In this document: piece after piece, positions 25,316 through 33,719 of the stretch
How the letters are laid out: each line of letters begins with the position of its first letter
Numbering within the stretch: the stretch's first letter is position 1
From: Streptomyces sp. SAT1
Lineage (GTDB): Bacteria > Actinomycetota > Actinomycetes > Streptomycetales > Streptomycetaceae
NCBI RefSeq assembly: GCF_001654495.1
Contig: NZ_CP015849.1
Coordinates: forward strand, 1,075,001-1,139,000
DNA length: 64,000 nucleotides
Reading direction: 5' to 3'
The notes under the pieces: model-generated
The model's input: the letters and a program-made list of their open reading frames with translations, nothing else
Database searches by the model: none
Told to the model about the DNA's origin: nothing
Made by a program: the position numbers and the translations under genes

Positions 25316-26209
25316 TCATGGCTGGGCGGGGCTGTGGAAGGGCAGTCCGGCGTCGGCCACCAGTTCCAGGTCGTCGGTGTCCTCGGCGGGCAGCAGGCTG
25401 GGTGTGCCGTCGGTGACCGGGACGACGCCGAGGTCGAGCAGTTCGGCCAGGGCGGCGGCGCCCGCCATGTCGCGCACCTGGAGCTGGTAGCGGGCGGTGG
25501 TGCGGTAGGTGCCGCCGCCCTCGTCGCCGGTGCGCTGGAGGAACCCGGAGTCGGTGAGGAACGCCAGCGCCTTGGCGACGATGCCGGTGGTGGAGGCGGC
25601 GGGGCGGCGGGCGTCCTTGGTGGCGCCGGTGGCGCTGCGCCGGGCCCAGATCCGCCAGGCGGCCTCAAGACCGGGCGCGTCGGTGACGGGATCGGTGTTC
25701 TCCCCCTGTTCCTCGGCACGCTCCTCCAGGCGGCGGCAGGCCTGGCGGACGAAGGCGTCGACGCCGTTGACCGTGACCCGCCCGATGTAGGCGTCATCGG
25801 CCAGGTCCTCGGGGCGCGGGAAGGCGAGGGCGGCCACGGCGAGGTGGGCGAGGCCGTGCAGGAAGCGGTCGCCGGAGTCGGCGGCGGTCCGCCGGGCGTA
25901 GTCGCCCATGCGGACGGCGAACACCGAGTCCTCGGCGGCGGTCACCGCCATGCCCGCGCGCGGGGACACCTCCAGGACGACCAGTCCGAGCCCGGCGGCC
26001 ACGGCGTCCGCGAGGCGGGCGAAGGCCGGGTCCTCGCGGTGGCGGCGGAGCAGGTCGGCGTACTCCTGGTCGCGGGCGGGCTGGAGCTTGGGCTGCAGGC
26101 CGAAGGCGACGAGCCGGGCCGCGTCGGCGGCGTCGGCGGGGGTGACGGCGCCGGAGGGCGGCGGGGCGGGAGTGGTCTCCGCCTCGCTCCACTCGACGTG
26201 CTCGCTCAC
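25316..26209 (-). CDS. MukE/MksE/JetB-like SMC accessory protein
   Basis: A 297-residue soluble protein. The middle (LLRRHREDPAFARLADAVAAGLGLVVLEVSPRAGMAVTA) and a C-terminal winged-helix-like part (TTGIVAKALAFLTDSGFLQRTG...YRTTARYQLQVRDMAGAAALAELLDLG) are compatible with the MukE/JetB fold that bridges kleisin and SMC. The assignment rests mainly on operon position between a kleisin-like gene and an SMC-like gene. The GTG start at 26209 overlaps the stop of a 42-codon ORF and has AAGGAG eight bases upstream. Acidic N-terminal 25 residues look disordered. Confidence 0.65.
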   Translation of the reverse strand: MSEHVEWSEAETTPAPPPSGAVTPADAADAARLVAFGLQPKLQPARDQEYADLLRRHREDPAFARLADAVAAGLGLVVLEVSPRAGMAVTAAEDSVFAVRMGDYARRTAADSGDRFLHGLAHLAVAALAFPRPEDLADDAYIGRVTVNGVDAFVRQACRRLEERAEEQGENTDPVTDAPGLEAAWRIWARRSATGATKDARRPAASTTGIVAKALAFLTDSGFLQRTGDEGGGTYRTTARYQLQVRDMAGAAALAELLDLGVVPVTDGTPSLLPAEDTDDLELVADAGLPFHSPAQP

Positions 26210-26334
26210 TGCTGGGGCTCCTTGTCGGTGTCGGCGCTGTCGGCGCTGTCGGCGCTGTCGGCGCTCGCGTCACTGGTGGCGCCGGCGGCACTGTTGCCGC
26301 GGTGGTCGCGGTGGTCGCCGTCGTGCTCGCTCAT
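26206..26334 (-). CDS. Hidden 42-residue ORF coupled between kleisin-like and MukE-like genes
   Basis: A short ORF starts with an ATG whose ATGA overlaps the stop of the kleisin-like gene, has GGAGG seven bases upstream, and ends in a TGA that overlaps the GTG start of the MukE-like gene. The product starts MSEHDGDHRDHRGN and continues with an Asp-Ser-Ala repeat (four 9-bp units) and ends DKEPQQ. It is very acidic, His-rich at the N-terminus and has no domain I recognise. It may be a real small subunit, or only a translational-coupling device; the downstream protein also starts MSEH, which may hint at duplication of the start region. Confidence 0.5.
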   Translation of the reverse strand: MSEHDGDHRDHRGNSAAGATSDASADSADSADSADTDKEPQQ

Positions 26335-27857
26335 GCTGCCTCCGTCCGGTCCGCCGCCATTCCGGCGGCGTCCAGCAGGGCCGTCCCGACGATGAGGTCG
26401 GCGCCGCCGAACTCGGGGTCGTCCAGTTCGGTGCCGTCGTCCACGGCGAAGAGCAGCTTCTGCTCGCCCTGGCGGTAGGCGGTGCCGACCGGCGGGCTGG
26501 CCGCGTGCACGGCCAGCAGCGCGACCAGGTAGGGCAGGTCGGCGTCCGTGCGGCGGGCCTCGGCCAGCAGCCCGGACAGGCGGCGCGGGGCGTCGGCGGG
26601 CAGGTCGAGCAGGTCCATCGCGGCGGCGAGCTGCTCCTCGCTGAACCGGCTGTCGTCCGGGGTGGCGATCAGATCGGGCTCGGGCATCTCGGCGCCCAGG
26701 TGCTCGCGCTCCACGGGCGGGGTGAGCAGGATGTCGACGAGGTCGGCGACGCGGACCGAGACCGGCGTGCGCAGCCCGGTGCCGTGCGCGAAGAAGGCGT
26801 CCGTGACACGCAGGGCGCTCTCCAGCGGCAGCGGGAGCGTGGGCGCGAGCAGATGTCCGTAGAGGTCGGTCCCGGAGGTGGTCAGCGGGGTGGCGAAGGC
26901 CTGCCGGTCCTGCTCGGCGCGGAAGAGCGGCCCTGCCTCCAGCAGCCGGGACTGGAGCTGGGTGTGGCGGCGGATGCAGTCCTTGACGATGTCGACGAGT
27001 TCGGCGGCGCGCCGCTTGTGCTCGGGCTCCTCGGTCTCGTCGCGGGCCTTGCGGATGTTGGTCAGGATCGCGTTCTCGTGGCGGTAGCGGTCGGCGACGT
27101 GGTCGAGGGCCTCGGCGATCATGTCCGGTACGGCGCTGAGCCAGTCCACCGCGCGGACGTTGCGCCGGGTGGCGTCGAGGGCGCGGCGCAGGGTCTCGGA
27201 GTACTGCACGGTCCGGTAGCGGGCCTGTTCGGCGGCGAGCTGGGCGTCGGCGAGCCGGCCGCGGCTGATGAGCACTTCGAGCTTGACCTCGGCGGCGATC
27301 TGGGCGCTGGTGACGTCGGTGTCCAGCGCGCCGACCAGGACGTTGACCGCCTCGTCCGTGGTGCGCAGATAGACGCTGCCGCCGGGGCCGGGGACCTCCT
27401 CGATCAGCTTGAAGTCGTAGTCCCGGCGGACGTAGGTGCCGTCCTGCGCGAAGGTGCCGTAGACGGCGCGGAAGCCTCGGTCGGCGCTGCCGACGTTGAT
27501 CAGGTTCTCCAGGACCCAGCGGGCCACCCGCTCGTGCTCGGCGGCGGGGCGGCGCGGGGCCTGGGCGGCGACGCGCGGGACGAGCCGGGCGACGATCTGG
27601 TCGTGGTCGGCGCCGGTGTCGAAGTCCATGTTGAGCGTGACGAGGTCGATGGCGGCGAGGGCGACCTCGGCCATGCCGTACACCGAGTACTCCCCCGCCA
27701 GGTTCGCCTTGCGGGTGTCGAGGTCGTGCAGCGGCGCGGTGCAGGCGAGCGCGCGCAGCCGCCGCGCCAGTCCCTCGTCGGCGGCCGGGCCCGGTGCCGG
27801 GCGCGGCCCCGCGCTGAACTGGGGCGGAACGCTGTCCGTCGGTGCAGGCGAAGTCAC
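26331..27857 (-). CDS. Kleisin-like MukF/MksF/JetA-type protein
   Basis: A protein of about 508 residues, first gene of the SMC-like operon. The N-terminal third could form winged helices (LARRLRALACTAPLHDLDTRKANLAGEYS...). The middle has the MukF/JetA-like segment YLRTTDEAVNVLVGALDTDVTSAQIAAEVKLEVLISRGRLADAQLAAEQA followed by a long helical stretch to about residue 300. The C-terminus could contact the ATPase cap. The likeliest start is GTG 27857 on a leaderless transcript: TAGTCT lies seven bases upstream and TTGGGA 19 bases before that. ATG at 27887 is an alternative with a weak site. Family placement is by resemblance and gene order. Confidence 0.7.
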   Translation of the reverse strand: MTSPAPTDSVPPQFSAGPRPAPGPAADEGLARRLRALACTAPLHDLDTRKANLAGEYSVYGMAEVALAAIDLVTLNMDFDTGADHDQIVARLVPRVAAQAPRRPAAEHERVARWVLENLINVGSADRGFRAVYGTFAQDGTYVRRDYDFKLIEEVPGPGGSVYLRTTDEAVNVLVGALDTDVTSAQIAAEVKLEVLISRGRLADAQLAAEQARYRTVQYSETLRRALDATRRNVRAVDWLSAVPDMIAEALDHVADRYRHENAILTNIRKARDETEEPEHKRRAAELVDIVKDCIRRHTQLQSRLLEAGPLFRAEQDRQAFATPLTTSGTDLYGHLLAPTLPLPLESALRVTDAFFAHGTGLRTPVSVRVADLVDILLTPPVEREHLGAEMPEPDLIATPDDSRFSEEQLAAAMDLLDLPADAPRRLSGLLAEARRTDADLPYLVALLAVHAASPPVGTAYRQGEQKLLFAVDDGTELDDPEFGGADLIVGTALLDAAGMAADRTEAA

Positions 27858-27960
27858 GGTGCACAGACTAGGTCCTCGGTCTGACATCGTCCCAAACGGC
27901 GCAGACGCACCCCGGCGCGCGGCCCTCGCCCGCCGTCCGGGACGTGGCCGGTGCGCCGCG

Positions 27961-28656
27961 CTACGCCGGTGCGCCGACCCGCCGCCGGTACACCTCGACG
28001 ACCTTGTCCAGCGAGTCGTCGAGGTAGACCGCCAGCTCCTGTTCGGCCGCGTGCCGGTCGCCGCCGCGCAGGATGTCCAGGAGGTGCTGGTTGCGGGTGA
28101 GATAGGGCTCGTGCAGCCGCTGCGGGTCGTCCACGACGTGGAAGGCCAGACGCAGTTCGGCGAAGACGCTGCGCATCAGCTCGTCGGTGCGCTCGCTGCC
28201 GGCGAGGGCGACCAGTTCCCGGTGGAAGTGGATGTTGGCGGTGCCGAGCGTCTTCCAGTCGGCCTCGCGCGCGGCCCGCGCACCCTCGGCGACGGCGGCG
28301 GCCACGCCGTCCAGGGCGTACGGCGGCTCGCCGAGACCGCGGACGACGGCGCACTCGACCAGCCGCCGGGTGCGGTATATGTCCTCGACGTCCTCGACGG
28401 TGAGCACCCGCACGAAGACACCGCGGTTCAACTCGTGCACGAGCAGCCGCTCATGGGTGAGCAGCCGGAACGCCTCCCGCAGGGTGTTGCGGGAGACGCC
28501 GAGGGCGCCGCCGATACCGTCCTCCGACAGCCGGGTGCCGGGCGGGAAGAAGCCCTCGGCGATCCGGCTCCGGAGGATGTCCGAGACCCGCTCGGCGGTG
28601 CTGGTGCGGCCCAGCAGGGCGCGGTCGTCGGCCAAGGGCGTCAGCTGGTCTCCCAT
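27961..28656 (-). CDS. GntR-family regulator, FadR/FCD subfamily
   Basis: A 231-residue regulator. The winged helix lies at residues about 18-80 (VSDILRSRIAEGFFPPGTRLSEDGIGGALGVSRNTLREAFRLL). An all-helical FCD effector domain (about 90-220) keeps the metal-type positions NIHFHRELVAL and FHVVDDPQRLHEPYL. Such proteins usually sense carboxylic acids and repress transport or catabolic genes. No catabolic operon adjoins, so the target is unclear; the gene is followed by the kleisin-like gene on the same strand and preceded by the glycosyltransferase genes. The start has no strong ribosome-binding site. Confidence 0.9.
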   Translation of the reverse strand: MGDQLTPLADDRALLGRTSTAERVSDILRSRIAEGFFPPGTRLSEDGIGGALGVSRNTLREAFRLLTHERLLVHELNRGVFVRVLTVEDVEDIYRTRRLVECAVVRGLGEPPYALDGVAAAVAEGARAAREADWKTLGTANIHFHRELVALAGSERTDELMRSVFAELRLAFHVVDDPQRLHEPYLTRNQHLLDILRGGDRHAAEQELAVYLDDSLDKVVEVYRRRVGAPA

Positions 28657-28712
28657 GCGCGGAATTCAATCGCAGACAGGAGGACGAGACAACAGGCGTA
28701 TTGCGGGATCGC

Positions 28713-29930
28713 TCAACGATCTGCCGCCCTCCGATCCGGCACCTCACGATCCGACGCCTCACGGGCGGGCATCTCACGGGCGGGCATCTCACGGGCGGGC
28801 GCGGAATGCGCGTCGTGGGCCGCGAGGAAGGCCGCAGCGGCGGCGGGCCAGCCGAAGCACTCGGCACGCGCGCGTGCCCGCTCGCGCCGCTCCGGCCCGG
28901 GGAGCGCGAGCAGGGACGCCACGGCGTCGGCGAACGCCTCGCCGTGGTCGGCCGCCGTGGCCCCGGCCGCTCCGATCACCTCGGACAGCGCGGAGGACGC
29001 GCTCGCGACCACCGGAGTGCCGCAGGCCAGCGCCTCCAGGGCGGCCAGCCCGAACGTCTCGGCGGGCCCGGGGGCCAGGCACACGTCGGCGGACGCCTGG
29101 AGCGCGCTCAGCAGCTCCCGGTCCCCGACGTGCCCGAGGAGGACGACCGGCAGGCCACGCGCACGCGCGCGGTGTTCCAGGCGGCCGCGCAGCGGGCCGT
29201 CCCCGGCGATCACCAGCACCGCCCGCTCTCCACGCCGCCGCAGTGCCTGGAGGGTGTCCAGTGCGGTGCCCGGCCGCTTCTCCACCGACAGCCGCGAACA
29301 CATGAGCAGCAGCGCCTCGTCCCCGCGCGCGTACCGGGCGCGCAGCCCGGCGTCGTACCGCCCGGGATGCCGTTCCGCCAGGTCCACCCCGAGGGGGGCG
29401 CGGACGACGTTGCGCGCGCCGATCCGGCGGAACTCGCGCTCGGCGAACCCGGTGGTGCACACGACCCGCGCGTAGGCGTGCGCGGTACGGGTGTTGACGG
29501 CGTCGGCGGTGCGCCGGGCCAGTTGCTCGGGCACGCCCCAGGTGCGCAGCACCCCGTCGGCGCTCTCGTGCGAGACCATGACGGCCGGGATCCGGGCCCG
29601 CCGCGCCCACCGGCCGGTCCAGCGCAGGGTCGTGCGGTCGCAGACCTCCAGGCGGCCGGGGGCCAGTTCCTCCAGGAGGGCGGCCAGCCGCCGGCGGTCG
29701 GTGAGCACGCGGTAGCCGCCGGTGCCGGGCAGCGGCGGTCCGGGCAGGGTGATCACGCGGCCCTGTGCGGTCTGCCGGTCGGTGTGCCGGTCGGCGGGCA
29801 CGATCAGGACCGGTTCGTGGCCGGCCGCCCGGTAACCCTTGCCGAGCTCGCGCAGCGCGGTGCGCAGTCCGCCGGAGGCGGGGGTGACGAAGTTCGCGAG
29901 CCGGACGATGCGCAGCGGCCCGGCGGTCAT
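28713..29930 (-). CDS. GT4-family glycosyltransferase
   Basis: A 405-residue GT-B fold enzyme. The N-terminal acceptor domain contains FVTPASGGLRTALRELGKGYRAAGHEP; the C-terminal nucleotide-sugar domain has SRLSVEKRPG and the EX7E motif PAETFGLAALEALACGTPVV. It probably transfers mannose or a related sugar to a lipid or glycan at the cytoplasmic face. Its start overlaps the stop of the upstream glycosyltransferase in ATGA, so the two are co-translated and likely act in sequence on the same acceptor. The C-terminus carries two 15-bp repeats encoding AREMP twice, then a basic tail. Confidence 0.9.
   Translation of the reverse strand: MTAGPLRIVRLANFVTPASGGLRTALRELGKGYRAAGHEPVLIVPADRHTDRQTAQGRVITLPGPPLPGTGGYRVLTDRRRLAALLEELAPGRLEVCDRTTLRWTGRWARRARIPAVMVSHESADGVLRTWGVPEQLARRTADAVNTRTAHAYARVVCTTGFAEREFRRIGARNVVRAPLGVDLAERHPGRYDAGLRARYARGDEALLLMCSRLSVEKRPGTALDTLQALRRRGERAVLVIAGDGPLRGRLEHRARARGLPVVLLGHVGDRELLSALQASADVCLAPGPAETFGLAALEALACGTPVVASASSALSEVIGAAGATAADHGEAFADAVASLLALPGPERRERARARAECFGWPAAAAAFLAAHDAHSAPAREMPAREMPAREASDREVPDRRAADR
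28762..28802. repeat. In-frame 15-bp repeats at the end of a glycosyltransferase gene
   Basis: The unit cacgggcgggcatct occurs twice, followed by a partial third copy, and encodes a five-residue repeat (AREMP) in the disordered C-terminal tail of the glycosyltransferase. The period keeps the frame. Confidence 0.6.
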
Positions 29931-31060
29931 GCCGCCACCGCCGTGCGCCGGGCCGCGAGCACGTCCTCGTAGTGGCCGATGAGCCGGTCGCCGACGGCGG
30001 TCCAGGTGCGGCCCTCGACGGCCGCGCGGCCGGCCGCCCCGTACGCGGCGCGCCGGGCGGGCGAGGCGGCCAGCGCGCGGACCGCGTCGCGCACGGCCGC
30101 GGCGTCGCCCGGCGGGACGAGCAGCCCGGTGCTGCCGTGGGCGACGAGGTCGAGGGGGCCGCCGGCGGCGGGCGCCACCACCGGCACCCCGCTGGCCATG
30201 GCCTCCTGCACGGTCTGGCAGAACGTCTCGAACGGGCCGGTGTGCACGAAGACGTCCAGCGAGGCGAAGTACCGGGCCAGCTCCGGGCCGGTGCGGGGGC
30301 CGGTGAAGAGGGCTCCCGGCAGGGCGCCGGCCAGGTGCGGCCCGCTGGGCCCGTCCCCCACGACCACCACCCGGACCCCGGCCAGGCGGCAGACCTCCGA
30401 GAGGAGCCCGACCCGCTTCTCGGGGGCGAGCCGGCCGACGTAGCCGACGATCAGTTCACCGTGCGGGGCGAGCGCGCGGCGGAGGGCCCCGTCCCGGTGG
30501 CCGGGGTGGAAGCGGACGGTGTCGACGCCGCGCGGCCAGAGCCGGACGCGGGGCACACCGTGGGCGCACAGGTCGCGCACGGCCGCGCCGGAGGGGGCGA
30601 GGGTGCGGTCGGCGGCCGAGTGGACGGCGCGCAGCCGCCGCCAGGCGGCGGCCTCGCCGGTGCCCACGTAGGTGCGGGCGTATCCGGCGAGGTCGGTCTG
30701 GTAGACGGCGACGGCCGGGATGCCCAGGCGGGCGGCGGCGGCCATGCCCCGCGCGCCGAGCACGAAGGGCCCGGCCAGATGCACCAGGTCGGCGCGGTGT
30801 GCGGTGAGCGCCGCCGCGACCCGTCGGCTGGGCAGGGCGACACGGACCTGGGGGTAGCCCGGGAGTGGCAGGGAGGGGATCCGGACGGTGCGGACGCCGG
30901 GGCACTCCCCGGTCCGGCCGGGGCCGCCCGAAGCGGTGGCCGGGGCCACGACCAGCGGGTCGTGGCCGCGTTCGGCGAGGTGGCGGGCGGTCTGGTGGGC
31001 GCAGTGGGCCACGCCGTTCACATCGGGCGGGTAGGACTCGGTGACGATGACGACACGCAT
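29927..31060 (-). CDS. GT4-family glycosyltransferase, MgtA/PimB-like mannosyltransferase
   Basis: A 377-residue GT-B enzyme starting MRVVIVTESYPPDVNGVAHCAHQTARHLAERGHDP, typical of actinobacterial alpha-mannosyltransferases such as MgtA. The donor domain has GYVGRLAPEKRVGLL and the EX7E-type motif PFETFCQTVQEAMASGVPVV. It is likely to build a mannosylated membrane lipid, together with the coupled downstream glycosyltransferase. The start at 31060 is chosen by homology-like N-terminus; the open frame extends 34 codons further without a typical site. Confidence 0.9.
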   Translation of the reverse strand: MRVVIVTESYPPDVNGVAHCAHQTARHLAERGHDPLVVAPATASGGPGRTGECPGVRTVRIPSLPLPGYPQVRVALPSRRVAAALTAHRADLVHLAGPFVLGARGMAAAARLGIPAVAVYQTDLAGYARTYVGTGEAAAWRRLRAVHSAADRTLAPSGAAVRDLCAHGVPRVRLWPRGVDTVRFHPGHRDGALRRALAPHGELIVGYVGRLAPEKRVGLLSEVCRLAGVRVVVVGDGPSGPHLAGALPGALFTGPRTGPELARYFASLDVFVHTGPFETFCQTVQEAMASGVPVVAPAAGGPLDLVAHGSTGLLVPPGDAAAVRDAVRALAASPARRAAYGAAGRAAVEGRTWTAVGDRLIGHYEDVLAARRTAVAA

Positions 31061-31237
31061 ACCCGGGTTGTCGCCGGGCCGGACGTGGACGCGTCGACGT
31101 CGATCTGTCCGGCCGGGGAACGTCCCGTGAGCGTTGGACGGCGCCTCCGGGCGGCGGTGCACCGGGCCTGCTCCGGGAGCCCCGGCCGGACGCGGCCCGG
31201 AGACTCCGGGAGGACGCGCCGGGCCCCCGCGGGCCGC

Positions 31238-32656
31238 TCACCCCGTGGCGACGTCGGGCTCGATCCTGCTGCGTACGGCGGTCTGGACCTCGGCCTCCTC
31301 GGCCGGGTCGGCGGCGAGCCTGCGCAGTTGCTCGACGACGCGCAGGTCGGCGGTCTCGGCGTTCCGTGCGGCCACCTCGCGGGTGCTCTCCTCGCAGTCC
31401 CACAGGCATTCGACGGCGAATCCGGCGGGGAAGGAGGGGTCGGTCGCGGCGAGCGCGCGGGCCGCGCGGCCGCGCAGATGGGAGGAGGCGGTCTCGCGGT
31501 AGACGTGCCGCAGCACGGGGGCCGCACAGGCGATGCCGAGCCGTCCGGCGCCGTCCACCAGGGTCCACAGGGTGGGCGCGTCGGGTCCCTCGCCGCGTAC
31601 CGCCTCCCGCAGGGCGGCCAGGACGAGGTCGCGGTCGCCGGCTCCGCCCCGGCAGGCGAGCATGCGTCCGGCGGCGGCGCCCAGCGGGTCGGGGCGGCCG
31701 GCCCAGGCGCGCGCCCGGTCGACCGCGGCGACGCTGCGCATGCGTTCGAAGGCGTCGACGGCCGCCTCGACGACGGCGGGTGTGCCGTCGGACACGGCCG
31801 TCTCGATCAGGGCGAGGGTGTCGGGGTCGTTGCCGTCGGCGAGATAGCGCAGGGCGGTGCAGCGGGCGCCGTCGGTGCCCTGCCGGGCGGCCCGGAGGAT
31901 CTCCGGCCGGTCGTCGGGGCCCGCCACGGCGGCCAGGCAGCGGGCGGCGGGGACATGGAGGGCCGCGCCGCGTTCGGCGCCCTGCTGGGCCCACTCGAAC
32001 ACGGCTCGTACGCTCCAGCCCGGCCGGGGTCCGGTGGGGCTCAGCTGCCGCTGCCAGCGGTCGAAACAGCCGGTCTCGTGGGCGACGCGCACCCGCCCGG
32101 CGATCGCCGGGCGGGGATCCTCGGCCCACAGCCGCCACGGCCGGGGCTCGAAGGCGTCGCGGACGGCGGCGGCCAGTGCGGCCTCGCCCTCGGCGTCGGC
32201 GGAGAAGCGGGCGAGGACGGGCGCGGCCAGGGCGCGCAGGCCCGCGTCGTCGTCCCGCAGCGCCAGCTCGTCCAGGGCCCACGCCCAGTTGGCGCCGACG
32301 GCGGCGTACCGGCGCAGCAGGGCGAGCGCGTCGCGGCGGCCGTAGGAGGCGAGGTGCCCGAGGACGGCGAGGGCGAGTCCGGTGCGGGACTCCTCGGTGT
32401 CCAGGGCGTCCTCGGGGTCGAACAGGTGCGCCTCGACCGCGTCCAGCTCACCGCCGAGGTCGAGCAGGAGCCGGGCGTAGTACAGGGAGCGGTTCTCCAC
32501 CTGCCAGTCGTGGCGGGGGTCGTGCAGCACGCAGTGGTTCAGTGCCGCGAGCGCCTCGGCACGGGGGGCGGTGAGCGCGTGCAGTGTGCCGTCGCCGCGG
32601 CCCCGCTGGAGCAGGCCGAGCAGCGTGCCGCTGGGCGCTATGACCGGATCGAACAT
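31238..32656 (-). CDS. HEAT-repeat protein
   Basis: A 472-residue all-helical protein with many HEAT-like helix pairs (for example RCLAAVAGPDDRPEILRAARQGTDGARCTALRYLADGNDPDTLALIETAVSDGTPAVVEAAVDAF). No catalytic residues are visible; such proteins are scaffolds or DNA-glycosylase-like helicoidal proteins. ATG 32656 has GAGG nine bases upstream and is preferred to GTG 32671. A possible 19-codon leader ORF ends 46 bases upstream. Confidence 0.75.
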   Translation of the reverse strand: MFDPVIAPSGTLLGLLQRGRGDGTLHALTAPRAEALAALNHCVLHDPRHDWQVENRSLYYARLLLDLGGELDAVEAHLFDPEDALDTEESRTGLALAVLGHLASYGRRDALALLRRYAAVGANWAWALDELALRDDDAGLRALAAPVLARFSADAEGEAALAAAVRDAFEPRPWRLWAEDPRPAIAGRVRVAHETGCFDRWQRQLSPTGPRPGWSVRAVFEWAQQGAERGAALHVPAARCLAAVAGPDDRPEILRAARQGTDGARCTALRYLADGNDPDTLALIETAVSDGTPAVVEAAVDAFERMRSVAAVDRARAWAGRPDPLGAAAGRMLACRGGAGDRDLVLAALREAVRGEGPDAPTLWTLVDGAGRLGIACAAPVLRHVYRETASSHLRGRAARALAATDPSFPAGFAVECLWDCEESTREVAARNAETADLRVVEQLRRLAADPAEEAEVQTAVRSRIEPDVATG

Positions 32657-32702
32657 GGGAAACAGCCTCACATCAAGCGTCGACGCAACCGGGGAACACG
32701 CA

Positions 32703-32762
32703 CTAGCTGGCCGCGTGACAACACGTCGGGGTACCCGCCGTCTCTGGCTTGCTGTAGACCAT
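32703..32762 (-). CDS. Possible 19-residue leader peptide upstream of the HEAT-repeat gene
   Basis: A short ORF encodes MVYSKPETAGTPTCCHAAS and stops with TAG. It has two purine-rich Shine-Dalgarno-like runs (GAGAGG and GAGGAAG) before its ATG and ends 46 bases before the HEAT-repeat gene on the same strand. The vicinal Cys-Cys near the end is the sort of feature seen in attenuator peptides. It is too short for coding statistics, so it may be chance. Confidence 0.4.
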   Translation of the reverse strand: MVYSKPETAGTPTCCHAAS

Positions 32763-32945
32763 CTTCCTCTGCCTCTCGTCGGTGGCCCATACGGGCCGCG
32801 TCACGGCCCGCGCGGTGCGGCAACACCTGCCCAGCCGTCGCGTCCGTGAATCACGACGTCATGATGGCCCGGTGTCTGCGCTGCCGCGACCGAAATTTCC
32901 GGCGGCCCTGTACCGCCTCCCCCGTTTTCCGTGCCGTCGCCGGTG

Positions 32946-32977
32946 GGCGGGCCCCTCCCGGTCGTCGGGGGCCCGCC
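32946..32977 (-). terminator. Terminator after the ankyrin-repeat gene
   Basis: The arms GGCGGGCCCC and GGGGCCCGCC (10 bp, perfect) with a 12-base loop lie 5 bases past the ankyrin gene stop on the minus strand. Confidence 0.7.
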
Positions 32978-32981
32978 GCGC

Positions 32982-33374
32982 TCACTGCCGGCCGAACAGT
33001 TCCAGCAGCTCCGTGCGGCCGAACATGCGGGCCGTGTCGAGCGCCGACGGCGTGCCCGCCGCCGGGTCGGCACCGCTCTCCAGCAGGGCTTCGATCACAC
33101 CCTGCTCGCCCTTGAAAACCGCTCCCGCGAGGGGCGTCTGACCGCGGTCGTTGACGCGGTCGGCGTCGGCGCCGCGGGCCAGCAGGGCGCGGACCGCGTC
33201 GGCGTGGCCGTGGTAGGCGGCGAGCATCACGAGGGAGTCGCCCCGGTCGTTGGTGAGGTCGGCGGGGACACCCGCGTCGACGTACGCGACGAGCGCCTCG
33301 GTCCGCCCCTGCCGGGCCAGATCGAAGATCTTGGTCGCCAGCTCCACGACCTCGGGGTCGGGGGCTTCACTCAT
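32982..33374 (-). CDS. Ankyrin-repeat protein
   Basis: A 130-residue protein made of three to four ankyrin repeats: [82 protein letters not shown]. There is no signal peptide. It is a single-domain binding module, partner unknown. The ATG at 33374 is preceded by AGAGGTGG at suitable distance; longer in-frame extensions are low quality. Confidence 0.88.
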   Translation of the reverse strand: MSEAPDPEVVELATKIFDLARQGRTEALVAYVDAGVPADLTNDRGDSLVMLAAYHGHADAVRALLARGADADRVNDRGQTPLAGAVFKGEQGVIEALLESGADPAAGTPSALDTARMFGRTELLELFGRQ

Positions 33375-33719
33375 CGGGCGGACCACCTCTCGCTGCGGGC
33401 TTCGGGGACTGTGGGTGACTGCTGGTGACGTGCGGGGAGCAAGCGTACGGCCGTGAGCGGTGCTCGGCCGTACGGGTGAATCGACAGGGTACTGGCTCGT
33501 CCGGTGCGCGACGCGCCGTACCGGAGGTGAAGATCGCCGCGGGCGGCGGCGCCGTCGCCGCCCCGGACACGGCACCCGGGACCGGGTCCGGGACCGGGTC
33601 CGCCGACCGGGGGCGATACAGAGCATTTCACCCGGTTGCACCTTTTGTCATACAGATACATGCTGTGATCCTGGAAGGACTCAGGGTGACCGTCCCCCTT
33701 CGACACCAGGAGATCTCAC
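33375..33719. other. Gene-free divergent region between ankyrin gene and small membrane protein gene
   Basis: About 345 bp hold the divergent promoters. A 12-bp unit gggaccgggtcc is repeated twice (33578-33601). A comparatively AT-rich stretch (about 33625-33675) with TTGCAC and TACATG-like elements is the probable promoter of the plus-strand gene. No ORF here looks coding. Confidence 0.4.

Noticed and set aside
25266..25319. 19-codon ORF overlapping the MukE-like stop as ATGA
   Set aside because: It consists of the 15-bp repeats and uses AGA and ACA codons that are very rare in Streptomyces. Treated as repeat, not gene.
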